Origin: CAZPEV01 sp964585635
GTDB lineage: Bacteria; Zixibacteria; MSB-5A5; GN15; JAAZOE01
Reading direction: 5' to 3'
Length of the DNA stretch: 12,260 nt
Assembly: GCA_964585635.1 (NCBI GenBank)
Contig: CAZPEV010000094.1
Coordinates: 1 to 12,260, forward strand
Shown piece by piece: positions 1 to 7,557 of this stretch. A model generated the notes under the pieces. It had not been told where the DNA came from. It was given only the letters and a program-made list of their open reading frames with translations, and did no database searches. Within the stretch, counting starts at the first letter, position 1. Each line of letters starts with the position of its first letter. Position numbers and translations under genes: made by a program.

Positions 1-2393
1 CGCTTATTAGCAATAGTATTATTGGCAATAAATGCGATGCAGGAGTAGATCATGCTGGTGATTGGGGTGCGGCCATTACAAGCATAGGTGGCGGTATTCA
101 GGCGTCGGGGGTTTGCACGGTATCGGAGTGCATAATAGTGGCTTGTAGCACGGTTGCTCAGATATATAATGGGGCAGGTGTGGATTCGACGATTGATGGC
201 GGTGGTATCATTACTCAAGATCCAAATGCAATATCATGCTCAGTATTTTGGGAAAATATGGTAAATAATGTTAATGGCGGATGGATTCCTGATGATAATG
301 ACAACTTGATTGCTGATCCTATGTTTTGCGCGGAGGATGAACATTACGGCGTATACGACATCTCACCGTGTGCTCCCGGGAATAATGAATGCGGTATATT
401 AGTCGGAGCTGGCAAAATAAATTGCATAGACAGTATCCCCGAAATAACGTCGCCGGATTCCATATCGGTTTATGAGGACTCCATTCTTGCGTATCGGGTT
501 ACATTTATTGATGCCGATGGCCCAGATACGATTATCACCTGGGATATGCATCCTTCATGGCTCTTGCACGCGGCTGACAGTACATATGGAACCCCTGGTG
601 AACAAACCGGAGATACAAGTTTCCTCGTTATTGTTTCCGATGGTTACCGCGCGGATTCCGTGCTGGTAAACGTAAATGTGATTCAAGTAAATGATCCACC
701 GATCATTGATTCAATTGGCCCGAAAACTGCAAATGAGGGCGGTAGTATTCAATTTATGATTCATGGATATGACATCGATAGAGATAGCCTAACGTTGGGT
801 ACGTTTGATTTGCCCAATAACGCCGTACTCATTGATAGCGGTAATGGAACTGGGCTATTTTCGTTCAATCCCGCCTATAACCAAGCCGGATCTTACATCG
901 TGGGATTCTTCGTAAGTGACGGTATATTGGCGGACACAATGCGAGTTAATCTGGTAGTTTTGGATGTCAATCTTTATCCGGTTTTGGATTCCATAGGTGC
1001 GCGTTCCGTTTTCGAAGGCGATCATTTGGAATTCGTATTATTGGCCGTCGATCTTGATGGGGATAGCTTGGAATTGACTGCTGATAGCATTCCGGAAAAT
1101 GCTGTTTTTATCGACAGCGCCAATGGTCATGGTCTTTTCATGTTTGATCCCAATTATGACCAGGCCGGCACATACCGGGCCACATTCATAGCAAGTGATT
1201 TCAAATTGTCGGATACCCAGATTGTAGAAATAACTGTAAATGAAGGTGAGCCCCATTTGGATTCTGTCCTTGTTGATGGTTTTGTCTCTAATCAGCGTGT
1301 TGTGAATCATGCTCCAGTTATTAGTTGGCGATATATCGATCCTACGGGCCATAATCCTCAGGGTCAATATGAAATCGCATTTGGCACCAATCCCGACTGG
1401 TCGCATGCCGAAATGTGGAATCCTGAGCCATTCCTGGGGCCGGATACTTTCATCACCTATGCCGGTCTGCCGCTGCTCGACGGCTATACCTACTACCTCC
1501 GTCTGCGCGTGCACAACGGCCTCGCCTGGTCGGAATGGTACAACACCTCTTTCCGGATGAACAGCCTGCCGTCCCTGCCGCTGCACAAATCGCCGGCAAA
1601 TAATTCCATCGTCGCGACCGCCATGCCGAGCCTGTACCTCCAAAACAGTACCGACCCCGAAGGCGACCCGATCACCTATGATTTCGAGGTGTACAACGAT
1701 TCGGAATATGTGGTGGCGTCGGCCAGCGGCGTGGCCCAGCAAACCGATTCCACCGGGTGGATGGTGGATATCCTTCTTGGCGAAAACCGCTGGTATCGCT
1801 GGCGAACGCGCGCCTTCGATGGATACGAATATTCCACCTGGACCGTCCCCACCTCGTTCTATATCAACGCCACCGAAGAACCGCCCTCGGCTTTCAGCCT
1901 CTTTTTCCCGCCCGATACCGGCGGCTCGCAGGTGTATGCCAAGCCGGTGGAATTCTGGTGGGAATTATCAATCGACCCCGACCCGTTCGACTCCGTCCGC
2001 TATAAGCTTCAAATTGCAATAGATCCGAATTTCACCTTCACGGCGACCTATGATAGCATCTATCAGACCCACTATCCCGAAAGCTCCCTCGACTACGGCA
2101 CGCATTACTGGTGGAAGGTGCTGGCTATCGACACCAAGGGGAACAGCACCGTCAGCACCAATGTCGCCGATTTCTGGACCTGGGTCTTGGGGGACGCCAA
2201 CGGCGACCGGATGGTCAACGTCGGGGATGCCGTTTTCATCATCAATTACATCTTCAAAGGCGGCGCCGCGCCCATGCCGAAAAAGATCGGCGATGCCAAT
2301 GGCGACTGCGCGGTCAACGTCGGCGATGCGGTCTACGTGATCAATTATATCTTCAAAAGCGGCCCCGCGCCGCAAGTGGGGTGTGCGCAATAG
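1..2393 (+). CDS. Secreted beta-helix/Ig/Fn3 surface protein with C-terminal dockerin-like repeats (5' partial)
   Basis: The frame is open from base 3 with no start in view, so this is the C-terminal 796 residues of a longer protein; the internal GTG at 138 is not the start. Residues 1-135 are short Gly/Asn/Ile-rich coils typical of a right-handed parallel beta-helix, closed by the usual DPMFC...ISPC...NECG...GAG cap. Three cadherin/Ig-like domains follow (about 146-230, 235-320, 325-413). The second and third are clear tandem repeats, sharing DSIG at the start and a (S/M)F(N/D)P.Y.QAG(S/T)Y core. Three Fn3-like modules follow (about 420-520, 525-620, 628-728). The tail (729-790) holds two dockerin type I-like calcium motifs, GDANGD plus NVGDAV, each followed by INYIFK. 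It is presumably exported as a surface adhesin or polysaccharide-binding protein; the substrate cannot be inferred. GC content jumps inside the gene near 1380-1440. No type IX sorting tail is present. Confidence 0.88.
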   Translation, partial: LISNSIIGNKCDAGVDHAGDWGAAITSIGGGIQASGVCTVSECIIVACSTVAQIYNGAGVDSTIDGGGIITQDPNAISCSVFWENMVNNVNGGWIPDDNDNLIADPMFCAEDEHYGVYDISPCAPGNNECGILVGAGKINCIDSIPEITSPDSISVYEDSILAYRVTFIDADGPDTIITWDMHPSWLLHAADSTYGTPGEQTGDTSFLVIVSDGYRADSVLVNVNVIQVNDPPIIDSIGPKTANEGGSIQFMIHGYDIDRDSLTLGTFDLPNNAVLIDSGNGTGLFSFNPAYNQAGSYIVGFFVSDGILADTMRVNLVVLDVNLYPVLDSIGARSVFEGDHLEFVLLAVDLDGDSLELTADSIPENAVFIDSANGHGLFMFDPNYDQAGTYRATFIASDFKLSDTQIVEITVNEGEPHLDSVLVDGFVSNQRVVNHAPVISWRYIDPTGHNPQGQYEIAFGTNPDWSHAEMWNPEPFLGPDTFITYAGLPLLDGYTYYLRLRVHNGLAWSEWYNTSFRMNSLPSLPLHKSPANNSIVATAMPSLYLQNSTDPEGDPITYDFEVYNDSEYVVASASGVAQQTDSTGWMVDILLGENRWYRWRTRAFDGYEYSTWTVPTSFYINATEEPPSAFSLFFPPDTGGSQVYAKPVEFWWELSIDPDPFDSVRYKLQIAIDPNFTFTATYDSIYQTHYPESSLDYGTHYWWKVLAIDTKGNSTVSTNVADFWTWVLGDANGDRMVNVGDAVFIINYIFKGGAAPMPKKIGDANGDCAVNVGDAVYVINYIFKSGPAPQVGCAQ

Positions 2394-2399
2394 ATTTTC

Positions 2400-2418
2400 C
2401 GCGAAGGACGGGTTCGCG
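2400..2418 (+). terminator. Weak hairpin between convergent genes, possible terminator
   Basis: CGCGAA (2400-2405) and TTCGCG (2413-2418) form a perfect 6-bp stem with a 7-base loop, 7 bases after the dockerin-protein stop codon. It is followed by only ATTTCC, so the T-tract is poor. It sits in the 75-base gap between two convergent genes, where a terminator is expected. A second small hairpin, CCCG-CTTC-CGGG, lies near 2438-2449. Neither has a T-run on the minus strand. Confidence 0.3.
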
Positions 2419-2468
2419 ATTTCCATATGCCTGGACGCCCGCTTCCGGGAGTGTGGCCGGCCATCGGA

Positions 2469-3776
2469 TTAGGTAAGGTCGGTCCGCTTGATGATCATCA
2501 GGGTGGCATCGTCCGATTGCTCCGCTCGTCCTCGGAAAGCAATCACCGCGCGCATGACGGCTTCGTAAATCTGGGAGGCACTCAGTCTGACGTTATCCGT
2601 CAGGACGGCTTTGAAGCGGTCGAGGCCGAATTGGTCCCCATCACCGTTCATCGCTTCATCGATACCATCACTGGCCAACGCCATCAGATCGCCGACCGCC
2701 AGCCGGCAGCGGGCGGCGGCATAGGCGGTGTTGCCCAGCACGCCGACGATGAGGGACGATTCCGTCACCTCTTCGACCTGGCCGCCCCGCCGCACGATGA
2801 TAGGAAAGGGATGTCCCCCATTGGCGATCGTGATATCATCGCCGGTGGCGTCGATGACGCCGGCGATCATGGTCACGAATTGGGCGCTGTGGGAGTAGCG
2901 GCAGGTGACGATGTTCAGGACGTCAAGGATATCCGGCGGGGTCAGCGCGGGATCGCGGTTGATCAGCAGCCGGGTTTGTCCCTGAATGGTGGCCATGAGC
3001 AGGGCGGCCGGGAGGCCCTTGCCGGAGACGTCTCCCACGGTGAAGAACAGGCGGTCGGGAGCAGGGGCCACAAAATCATAGAAATCTCCGCCGACCTCAT
3101 TGGCGGCGACCGATCCGCCATAAATATCATATCCCGGCAGCCGCGGAACGCCGGCCGGCAGGAAGCCGGTTTGAATCTTGTTGGCGGCCGCCAGTTCGCC
3201 CTGGAGCTTCTGCAGTTGCAGGGCCTCCTGATAGAGACGGCTGTTTTCCAATATCTGGGCGGCATGCGCGCCGATGATGGTCAACAGGCGGGTATCATCT
3301 TCATTGAATCCGGTCGGCCTCTGACTGTTGAAGGCCGCCAGCGCGCCCAGCAATTTTCCCTTGGCGGTCAAGGGTACGGCCAAAATCGACTTCATGGCGC
3401 CGCTGTCGACCTGGAGATCGCGCAGCATCGGGTCCTGGGCGACATCGTTGATGACCAGCGGCTTCTTGTTCTTGGCGATCCATCCGGCGATGCGGATGTC
3501 AAGGCGCGTCTTGGCCAGTTCACGGCTGGTGGCCCGGCCCCGGACAAAGGTGACCGGGGTCTGCATCGCCTCCGCCGAAAAGGTAAAGATGGCCGCCTCA
3601 GCGGCCGCCACCGCCGCCACCGCCTTTTTGATTACCTTTTGACTGATCTCCTCGGATGTCATGGTCGAGGTAATGACCGAGGAGATTTCATTAAGCACCG
3701 CCAACTCGCGAACGGACGATTTCAGCCGCTGGTTCTCGCTCTGCAGGCGCTGATGCTCGGCGGAGTCATCTATCAT
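2469..3776 (-). CDS. GAF-domain SpoIIE/PP2C-family serine phosphatase (RsbU-like)
   Basis: This is a 435-residue cytoplasmic protein with no signal peptide or membrane segment. I chose the ATG at 3776 because GAGAGG lies about 6 bases upstream; the longer open frame to 3995 adds a low-complexity Arg/Pro/Ser-rich stretch that does not look coded. Residues about 8-30 form a short coiled coil, about 30-180 a GAF sensor domain, and about 195-433 the PP2C/SpoIIE phosphatase domain. Metal-binding and core motifs are intact: GGDFYDF (229-235), GDVSGKG (248-254), NGGHP (319-323), ASDGIDE (368-374) and SDDATL (421-426). In this family such enzymes dephosphorylate an anti-anti-sigma (STAS) protein and so release a sigma factor, often in stress or developmental signalling. 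No STAS or anti-sigma partner is encoded in the window, so the target is unknown. It is convergent with the dockerin protein and appears monocistronic. Confidence 0.93.
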   Translation of the reverse strand: MIDDSAEHQRLQSENQRLKSSVRELAVLNEISSVITSTMTSEEISQKVIKKAVAAVAAAEAAIFTFSAEAMQTPVTFVRGRATSRELAKTRLDIRIAGWIAKNKKPLVINDVAQDPMLRDLQVDSGAMKSILAVPLTAKGKLLGALAAFNSQRPTGFNEDDTRLLTIIGAHAAQILENSRLYQEALQLQKLQGELAAANKIQTGFLPAGVPRLPGYDIYGGSVAANEVGGDFYDFVAPAPDRLFFTVGDVSGKGLPAALLMATIQGQTRLLINRDPALTPPDILDVLNIVTCRYSHSAQFVTMIAGVIDATGDDITIANGGHPFPIIVRRGGQVEEVTESSLIVGVLGNTAYAAARCRLAVGDLMALASDGIDEAMNGDGDQFGLDRFKAVLTDNVRLSASQIYEAVMRAVIAFRGRAEQSDDATLMIIKRTDLT

Positions 3777-4396
3777 AAGATACCTCTCAGACTGTGTCGG
3801 CGGCAGCGGCCAAACATATGGCCGCGGAGGTTTCCGCGAACCATCCCGGAATGGGATCCAGGAGAATTTGGGTGAGCGCCGGTTTCGGTGACGGTCCGAC
3901 GGCCGAACAGATGTCGCTCCCGCCGCCGAGAGGCCGGACGACCGGAGACCGGCCACGCCCCGGACTCTCTGATCCATCGTGATCGGCCCTGCCATGGCAC
4001 GACGCCCTAATCATAACGCTTTTTTGACGATTGGCCAGTGGAAATATCGATTTCATGCCCGCTCGACGGCAGGCCGGGCACGAATAGGGTATCGCGCGGG
4101 TCGAGGAACGAGTGATTTTCTGATCTCGGCGGCGGTGGCCAAATCCATCCGCCTTGATGGCGATGTCATCGATCCCAGGCGCCCGACCTGGGCTGCCCGG
4201 GCGATGGCGTCGGATTCAATCTGATCATGCGATTGATATTCGGCGCGCCTCATACCCGCGCCTTGTTCGCTCAAATCCAGCGAATCGCCATTTCCATCGA
4301 CCCCTAACTCGACAACATCAGGAAGCCGGCAATGATGATCTATCGTACCGGGAATTGCCCCGAACCGGGGAACGGGGTCTGATTTGGGTTGCGTGG
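3777..4396. other. Intergenic region without a convincing gene
   Basis: About 620 bases separate the phosphatase start from the protease terminator. Several open frames cross it on both strands (the longest is 4053-4406 on the minus strand). Their products are rich in Arg, Pro and Ser, lack recognisable motifs, and overlap one another, so I do not call them genes. The phosphatase promoter should lie here, reading leftward. One weak candidate is TATGAT (minus strand, 4015-4010) with TGGCCA 16 bases upstream (4037-4032), a 5/6 and 4/6 match to consensus. Two hairpins near 3806-3838 are listed separately. Confidence 0.5.
3806..3838 (-). promoter_or_regulatory. Two overlapping GC-rich hairpins in the phosphatase 5' leader
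   Basis: GCGGCCA (3806-3812) pairs with TGGCCGC (3819-3825) around a 6-base loop. CGCGGA (3823-3828) pairs with TCCGCG (3833-3838) around a 4-base loop. They share bases 3823-3825, so the full helices cannot form together. They lie 30-62 bases upstream of the phosphatase ATG and would be in its mRNA leader if transcription starts further upstream. Function is unproven; such small palindromes also arise by chance in GC-rich DNA. Confidence 0.3.
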
Positions 4397-4429
4397 AAAA
4401 GCACAAGGGACAGCCGAGGCTGTCCCTTG
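4397..4429 (-). terminator. Rho-independent terminator of the subtilase gene
   Basis: CAAGGGACAGC (4404-4414) and GCTGTCCCTTG (4419-4429) form a perfect 11-bp stem with a CGAG tetraloop. Read on the minus strand, the helix is followed by TGCTTTTCC, giving a short U-tract (complement of 4397-4400). It starts 24 bases after the stop codon of the leftward protease gene. There is no T-run on the plus side, so it serves the protease gene. Confidence 0.85.
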
Positions 4430-4452
4430 GATGAAAAACCTTGGAGGGCGGA

Positions 4453-6961
4453 TTATTTCATGAGTACCATCTTCTTGGTGATGCTCTGTGTGCCGTTGAC
4501 CACCAGGCGATAGAGATAGATACCCGAGGCCACCGCTTGGCCGTTCTGGTCCCGACTATCCCAGACGACGGAGAATTCACCAGCCGGTTGAGCGCCGGTG
4601 ACCAACGTCCGGACCGTCTCGCCCAGAATGTTGTAGACAACCAGGTTGACCTCGCCCGGTTCGGTCAGTCTGTAGTAAATGGTCGTGGTCGGGTTGAACG
4701 GGTTCGGATAGTTCTGATCCAGAGTGAATGCTTTCGGCAGACCGATGTCGGCCTGACCTTCACCCATCTCCACCCAATCGTTTGAAGACCCCACGGACGA
4801 GGAGACACAGAAGTTATCGAAGTCCGAGTTGGAGGTGTTGTACCCGCATCCGACGGCGCCGGTAATGGTGGTCCCCCACGTGTACGAACCAAGATTGGTC
4901 GTCCCGAATGTCACGGAAACAGTGCCGCCGTTGGCCACCACCTTCACGCTGTACCAGGTGGCGCTGCTTATTGACTGGGAGACGGACTTCCGCTGCGTGT
5001 TGGTGCCGGAGATACGATCGTACCAGCGGACCACATTGCTGACGTCATCGAACTCGATGAAGCGGTAGTTGCTCGCGTCGGTATAGGCGAAGATGATGCG
5101 GGCCTTGCGCTGGGTCCGTCCGGTGTTCATGCGGATGTCGCAGTTGATCGTGGCCGTCGAGAACGAACCAAACGGCGACGTGGTCTTGGCGTTGGTGGTG
5201 GTGGAATTTCCCTTCATGTATCCACCGGTGGCCGTCCAGGTACCGGTCTTGTTGAGCCAGTCGGTGATGCTGCCATCCGCGAAGTCGTCACAATGCTGCG
5301 TGACGGCCGATGCTGTGATATAGTTGGTTTTGGTCAACGTATTTGAACCATAGGCGTTGGTTGCCGTCAGCGCGACCGTATAGGTGCCCGCCGTCGTATA
5401 GGTATGGGACGGATTCTGTAAGGTTGACGTACCGCCGTCACCGAACGTCCAGGCCCAGCTGGTCGGGCTGTTGGTCGAGGCGTCGGTGAAGNNNNNNNNN
5501 NNNNNNNNNNNNNNNNNNNNNNNNNNNNNNNNNNNNNNNNNNNNNNNNNNNNNNNNNNNNNNNNNNNNNNNNNNNNNNNNNNNNNNNNNNNCTGGTCGGG
5601 CTGTTGGTCGAGGCGTCGGTGAAGGTTACCGCCAGCGGATAGGTGCCCGACGTCGGCGTGCCGGAGAATGCGGCCACCGGCGGATTGTTGCCAATCGTTG
5701 CCAGCGCGGCATTCGCGTCAACCAGGCCATAACCGTAATGTTGATCCCAGCCCGTCGGGCCAAGATCCTGCGCGGTGTTCTGCAGAGCCGCCCGCACCGC
5801 GTCGGGAGTCATGGAGCCTCCGGCTTTGGAGATCAACAGGGCGGCCACGCCGGCCACGTGCGGACAAGCCATTGAGGTGCCTTCATAGAAGTAGTAGCCG
5901 AAGGTCCCGTAGTTTACGCCGTCATGCGTCTGTTGCAGGACGCCGTCGACATACCCGTCCCCATTCTGGTCGACCGTCACGTCGCCGCCGGGAGCGCAAA
6001 TGTCGATGGTCGAACCGTAGCTGGAGTAGGACGTATAGGTCTTATCGTAACGGACGGCGGATACCGAGATACACTGGGTATAGGCTGCCGGATACTGCGG
6101 GGCGGAGGTCCCGGCGTTGCCCGCCGCGCAGACGATGGTGACGCCCTTATTGTAAGCGTAGATCACGGCGTTTTGCAGGGCGGTCGAGCCGGAAGCGCCG
6201 CCAAGACTCATGTTTATCACCTCGGCCCCGTTATCGGCCGCGTAGGTGATACCGTTGACAATAGCGGTGTAGGTACCGTTTCCGGAGGCGTCGAGAACCT
6301 TTACCGGCATGATGCTGCAGTTGAAGGCGATGCCAGTGACGCCGAGGTTGTTGTTGGTGGTCTGCGCGATCGTGCCGGTCACGTGCGTGCCGTGGGCGCA
6401 GTCATCATTCGGATGGCTGTCGTTGTTGACAAAGTCGTATCCGGGGACAAAAGAGGTGCCGGCCAGATCCGGCGCCTGCGTGTAGGCCCCGTAGGTTTCG
6501 TAGGCCACGCCGCAGTCGATGACCGCTACGACCACACTGGGTGTACCGGTCGACTGATCCCAGGCGGCCGGCATATTGATAAGGGGCATGTGCCACTGGT
6601 ACACATAGTAGGGATCGTTCGGGGTCATGAATGCATGGGCAATATAGTTCGGCTCCGCGTATTCCACGTCGGGCCGAGCGCTAAAGGCCGCAACCATCTC
6701 TTCTACGGTCTTGTCGGCAGGGATGGCGAGCTGGCGGATTCCGATGGCTTCGTTGGATGAGATCATGGTGGCGCCAAGATCGGCCAGAGCGGTACTGGCT
6801 TTCTGGAAGCCCACGCCGTCTTTGAACTTCACAACGACCTGGCCCGGAACGTATTCCGTGGTCGTATAGCTGAGGCACGGCTGACCAACGTGAAAGTCTT
6901 CCGCGCCGGCGGTGAGGGTGAATAACCCAATAAGCAAAATTACAGTAGTAAATAGTCTCAT
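4453..6961 (-). CDS. Secreted subtilisin-family (S8) protease with PKD, jelly-roll and type IX sorting domains; interrupted by assembly gap
   Basis: ATG at 6961 with AAAGGG about 8 bases upstream. Residues 1-20 are a signal peptide (probable cleavage AGA|ED). About 35-105 is an I9/fervidolysin-type prodomain with YVPGQVVVKF. The S8 catalytic domain covers about 115-422: Asp149 (VIDCGV), His190 (AHGTHVTG), oxyanion Asn282 (AAGNAG) and Ser363 (GTSMACPHVAG) are all present. A PKD domain follows from about 428. The 100-N gap falls inside it and shifts the apparent frame; merging the identical 33-base contig ends restores one open frame of 791 residues. Merged residues about 513-675 form a LamG/jelly-roll-like, probably carbohydrate-binding domain. 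Residues 701-791 carry NQ(D)NYPNPFNP-style type A sorting sequence ending KKMVLMK, which targets proteins to the cell surface through the type IX (Por) system. The role is extracellular proteolysis. The gene is monocistronic and ends at a strong terminator. Confidence 0.9.
5459..5491. repeat. 33-base identical contig end, left flank of the gap
   Basis: The 33 bases ending directly at the N run are identical to 5592-5624, which begin directly after it. Read on the minus strand they encode FTDASTNSPT of the PKD domain. This is either an unmerged contig overlap or the boundary of a tandem PKD repeat. Confidence 0.95.
5492..5591. other. Assembly gap of exactly 100 N
   Basis: Exactly 100 N, the conventional placeholder for a scaffold gap of unknown length. 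It interrupts the PKD coding region of the protease gene. Because 100 is not divisible by 3, the literal sequence shows a false frameshift: the upstream part appears to end at 5438 and the downstream part appears as a separate reading frame. The true insert length, including a possible overlap of minus 33, must be a multiple of 3 for the gene to be intact. Confidence 0.97.
5592..5624. repeat. 33-base identical contig end, right flank of the gap
   Basis: Exact copy of 5459-5491, starting at the first base after the gap. Identical sequence at both contig tips is what a graph assembler leaves at a repeat boundary or an unresolved overlap. Confidence 0.95.
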
Positions 6962-7229
6962 TGGACTACCCTTTCTACGTTTGTGAGGTTTGTTGACTGA
7001 AATGGGTCTAGCCTACTGCTCACCAGCGATCAATACTCCTCCTTTCGAGTTTGGGGCCTGAGCCATGTGACAATGCCTGTTCCCAATCCCACTCATGTTA
7101 TTTATGAATCTGTGATTGGCGCCATGGCTCTGATCTGACATGACAGACGCCATCGCCTCCTTTCCTCTGAGCGACCGTCCATGTAGAAATGTAGAACGGC
7201 GAACGACCCGCTTCGCCGACTGACGCTTG

Positions 7230-7258
7230 ACATAAGCTCTGGCCGGTCGGCTTGTCAA
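7230..7258 (-). promoter_or_regulatory. Possible sigma70-type promoter of the protease gene
   Basis: On the minus strand TTGACA (7258-7253) is a perfect -35. At 17 bases the -10 candidate is TTATGT; at 18 it is TATGTC (3/6 match), so the -10 is poor. It would give a leader of about 260 bases before the protease ATG. The call rests mainly on the -35 box and position. Confidence 0.28.
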
Positions 7259-7412
7259 TCCAAAAGTGCGGCGGCAAAAAAATTCTTCATTCCGGCAGGC
7301 TCTTTGATGAGCCGGAGCGGTCCTCTGTGGAATCGGATCGATCATGACCTGCGGACGGTGTGCCGCCGCGACGGGTAGCCTTTTGGCCCGTTCCCCTTCA
7401 CCAATGTCCACC

Positions 7413-7457
7413 GGCGGGGATGATACCCGCCAAAGGGCATCCCCGCACATTTTCGCC
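7413..7457 (+). promoter_or_regulatory. Mutually exclusive hairpins upstream of the SPFH operon (attenuator-like)
   Basis: GCGGGGATG (7414-7422) and CATCCCCGC (7438-7446) form a perfect 9-bp stem, followed on the plus strand by ACATTTTCG, a short T-tract. An alternative stem, GGCGGG (7413-7418) with CCCGCC (7426-7431) and a 7-base loop, uses the same left arm, so only one can form. That geometry resembles a terminator/antiterminator pair about 110 bases before the SPFH start codon. No good plus-strand promoter is visible upstream, so the role is uncertain; it could instead terminate other transcription. Confidence 0.35.
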
Positions 7458-7557
7458 ATCGTTTTGTTTGGCAATAAGATACCGATGGCAAGTTAACGGC
7501 AGTCGTAGATTTGACGACATAATACTATAAGCCATGAACGCAAGAAGGAGACTGCAG

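Larger units (their letters stand above)
6962..7557. other. Divergent intergenic region between protease and SPFH operon
   Basis: About 0.6 kb holds the start signals of two divergent transcription units. I see no convincing gene. Open frames here lack family features; a 46-residue minus-strand frame (7153-7013) is preceded by AAAGGAGG but resembles no known family. The region contains a perfect TTGACA on each strand (7227-7232 plus, 7258-7253 minus), an alternative-hairpin element at 7413-7457, a small GGCTC-TTTGAT-GAGCC hairpin at 7298-7313, and two perfect anti-SD complements in the protease leader (7156-7163 and 7038-7045, minus strand). Confidence 0.6.

Noticed and set aside
138..140. 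GTG at 138 as the start of the beta-helix protein
   Set aside because: The frame is open to the window edge and the upstream codons continue the beta-helix pattern.
1038..1742. Minus-strand open frame of 234 codons in the beta-helix gene
   Set aside because: No domain or start signal; the plus frame continues as Ig and Fn3 domains through the region.
2427..3875. Long plus-strand open frame of 482 codons opposite the phosphatase
   Set aside because: It is the antisense shadow of the phosphatase gene in GC-rich DNA. Its product is rich in Gly, Asp, Arg and His with no domain, while the minus strand has intact GAF and PP2C motifs.
4053..4406. Minus-strand open frame of 117 codons between phosphatase and protease
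   Set aside because: No recognisable family and no clear ribosome site; its start overlaps the protease terminator hairpin.
5438..5491. Apparent frameshift and early stop in the protease
   Set aside because: It is caused by the 100-N placeholder; restoring a multiple-of-three gap gives a continuous PKD, jelly-roll and sorting-domain frame.
5924..6760. Plus-strand open frame of 278 codons opposite the protease
   Set aside because: Antisense shadow of the S8 catalytic domain, which has all catalytic residues on the minus strand.
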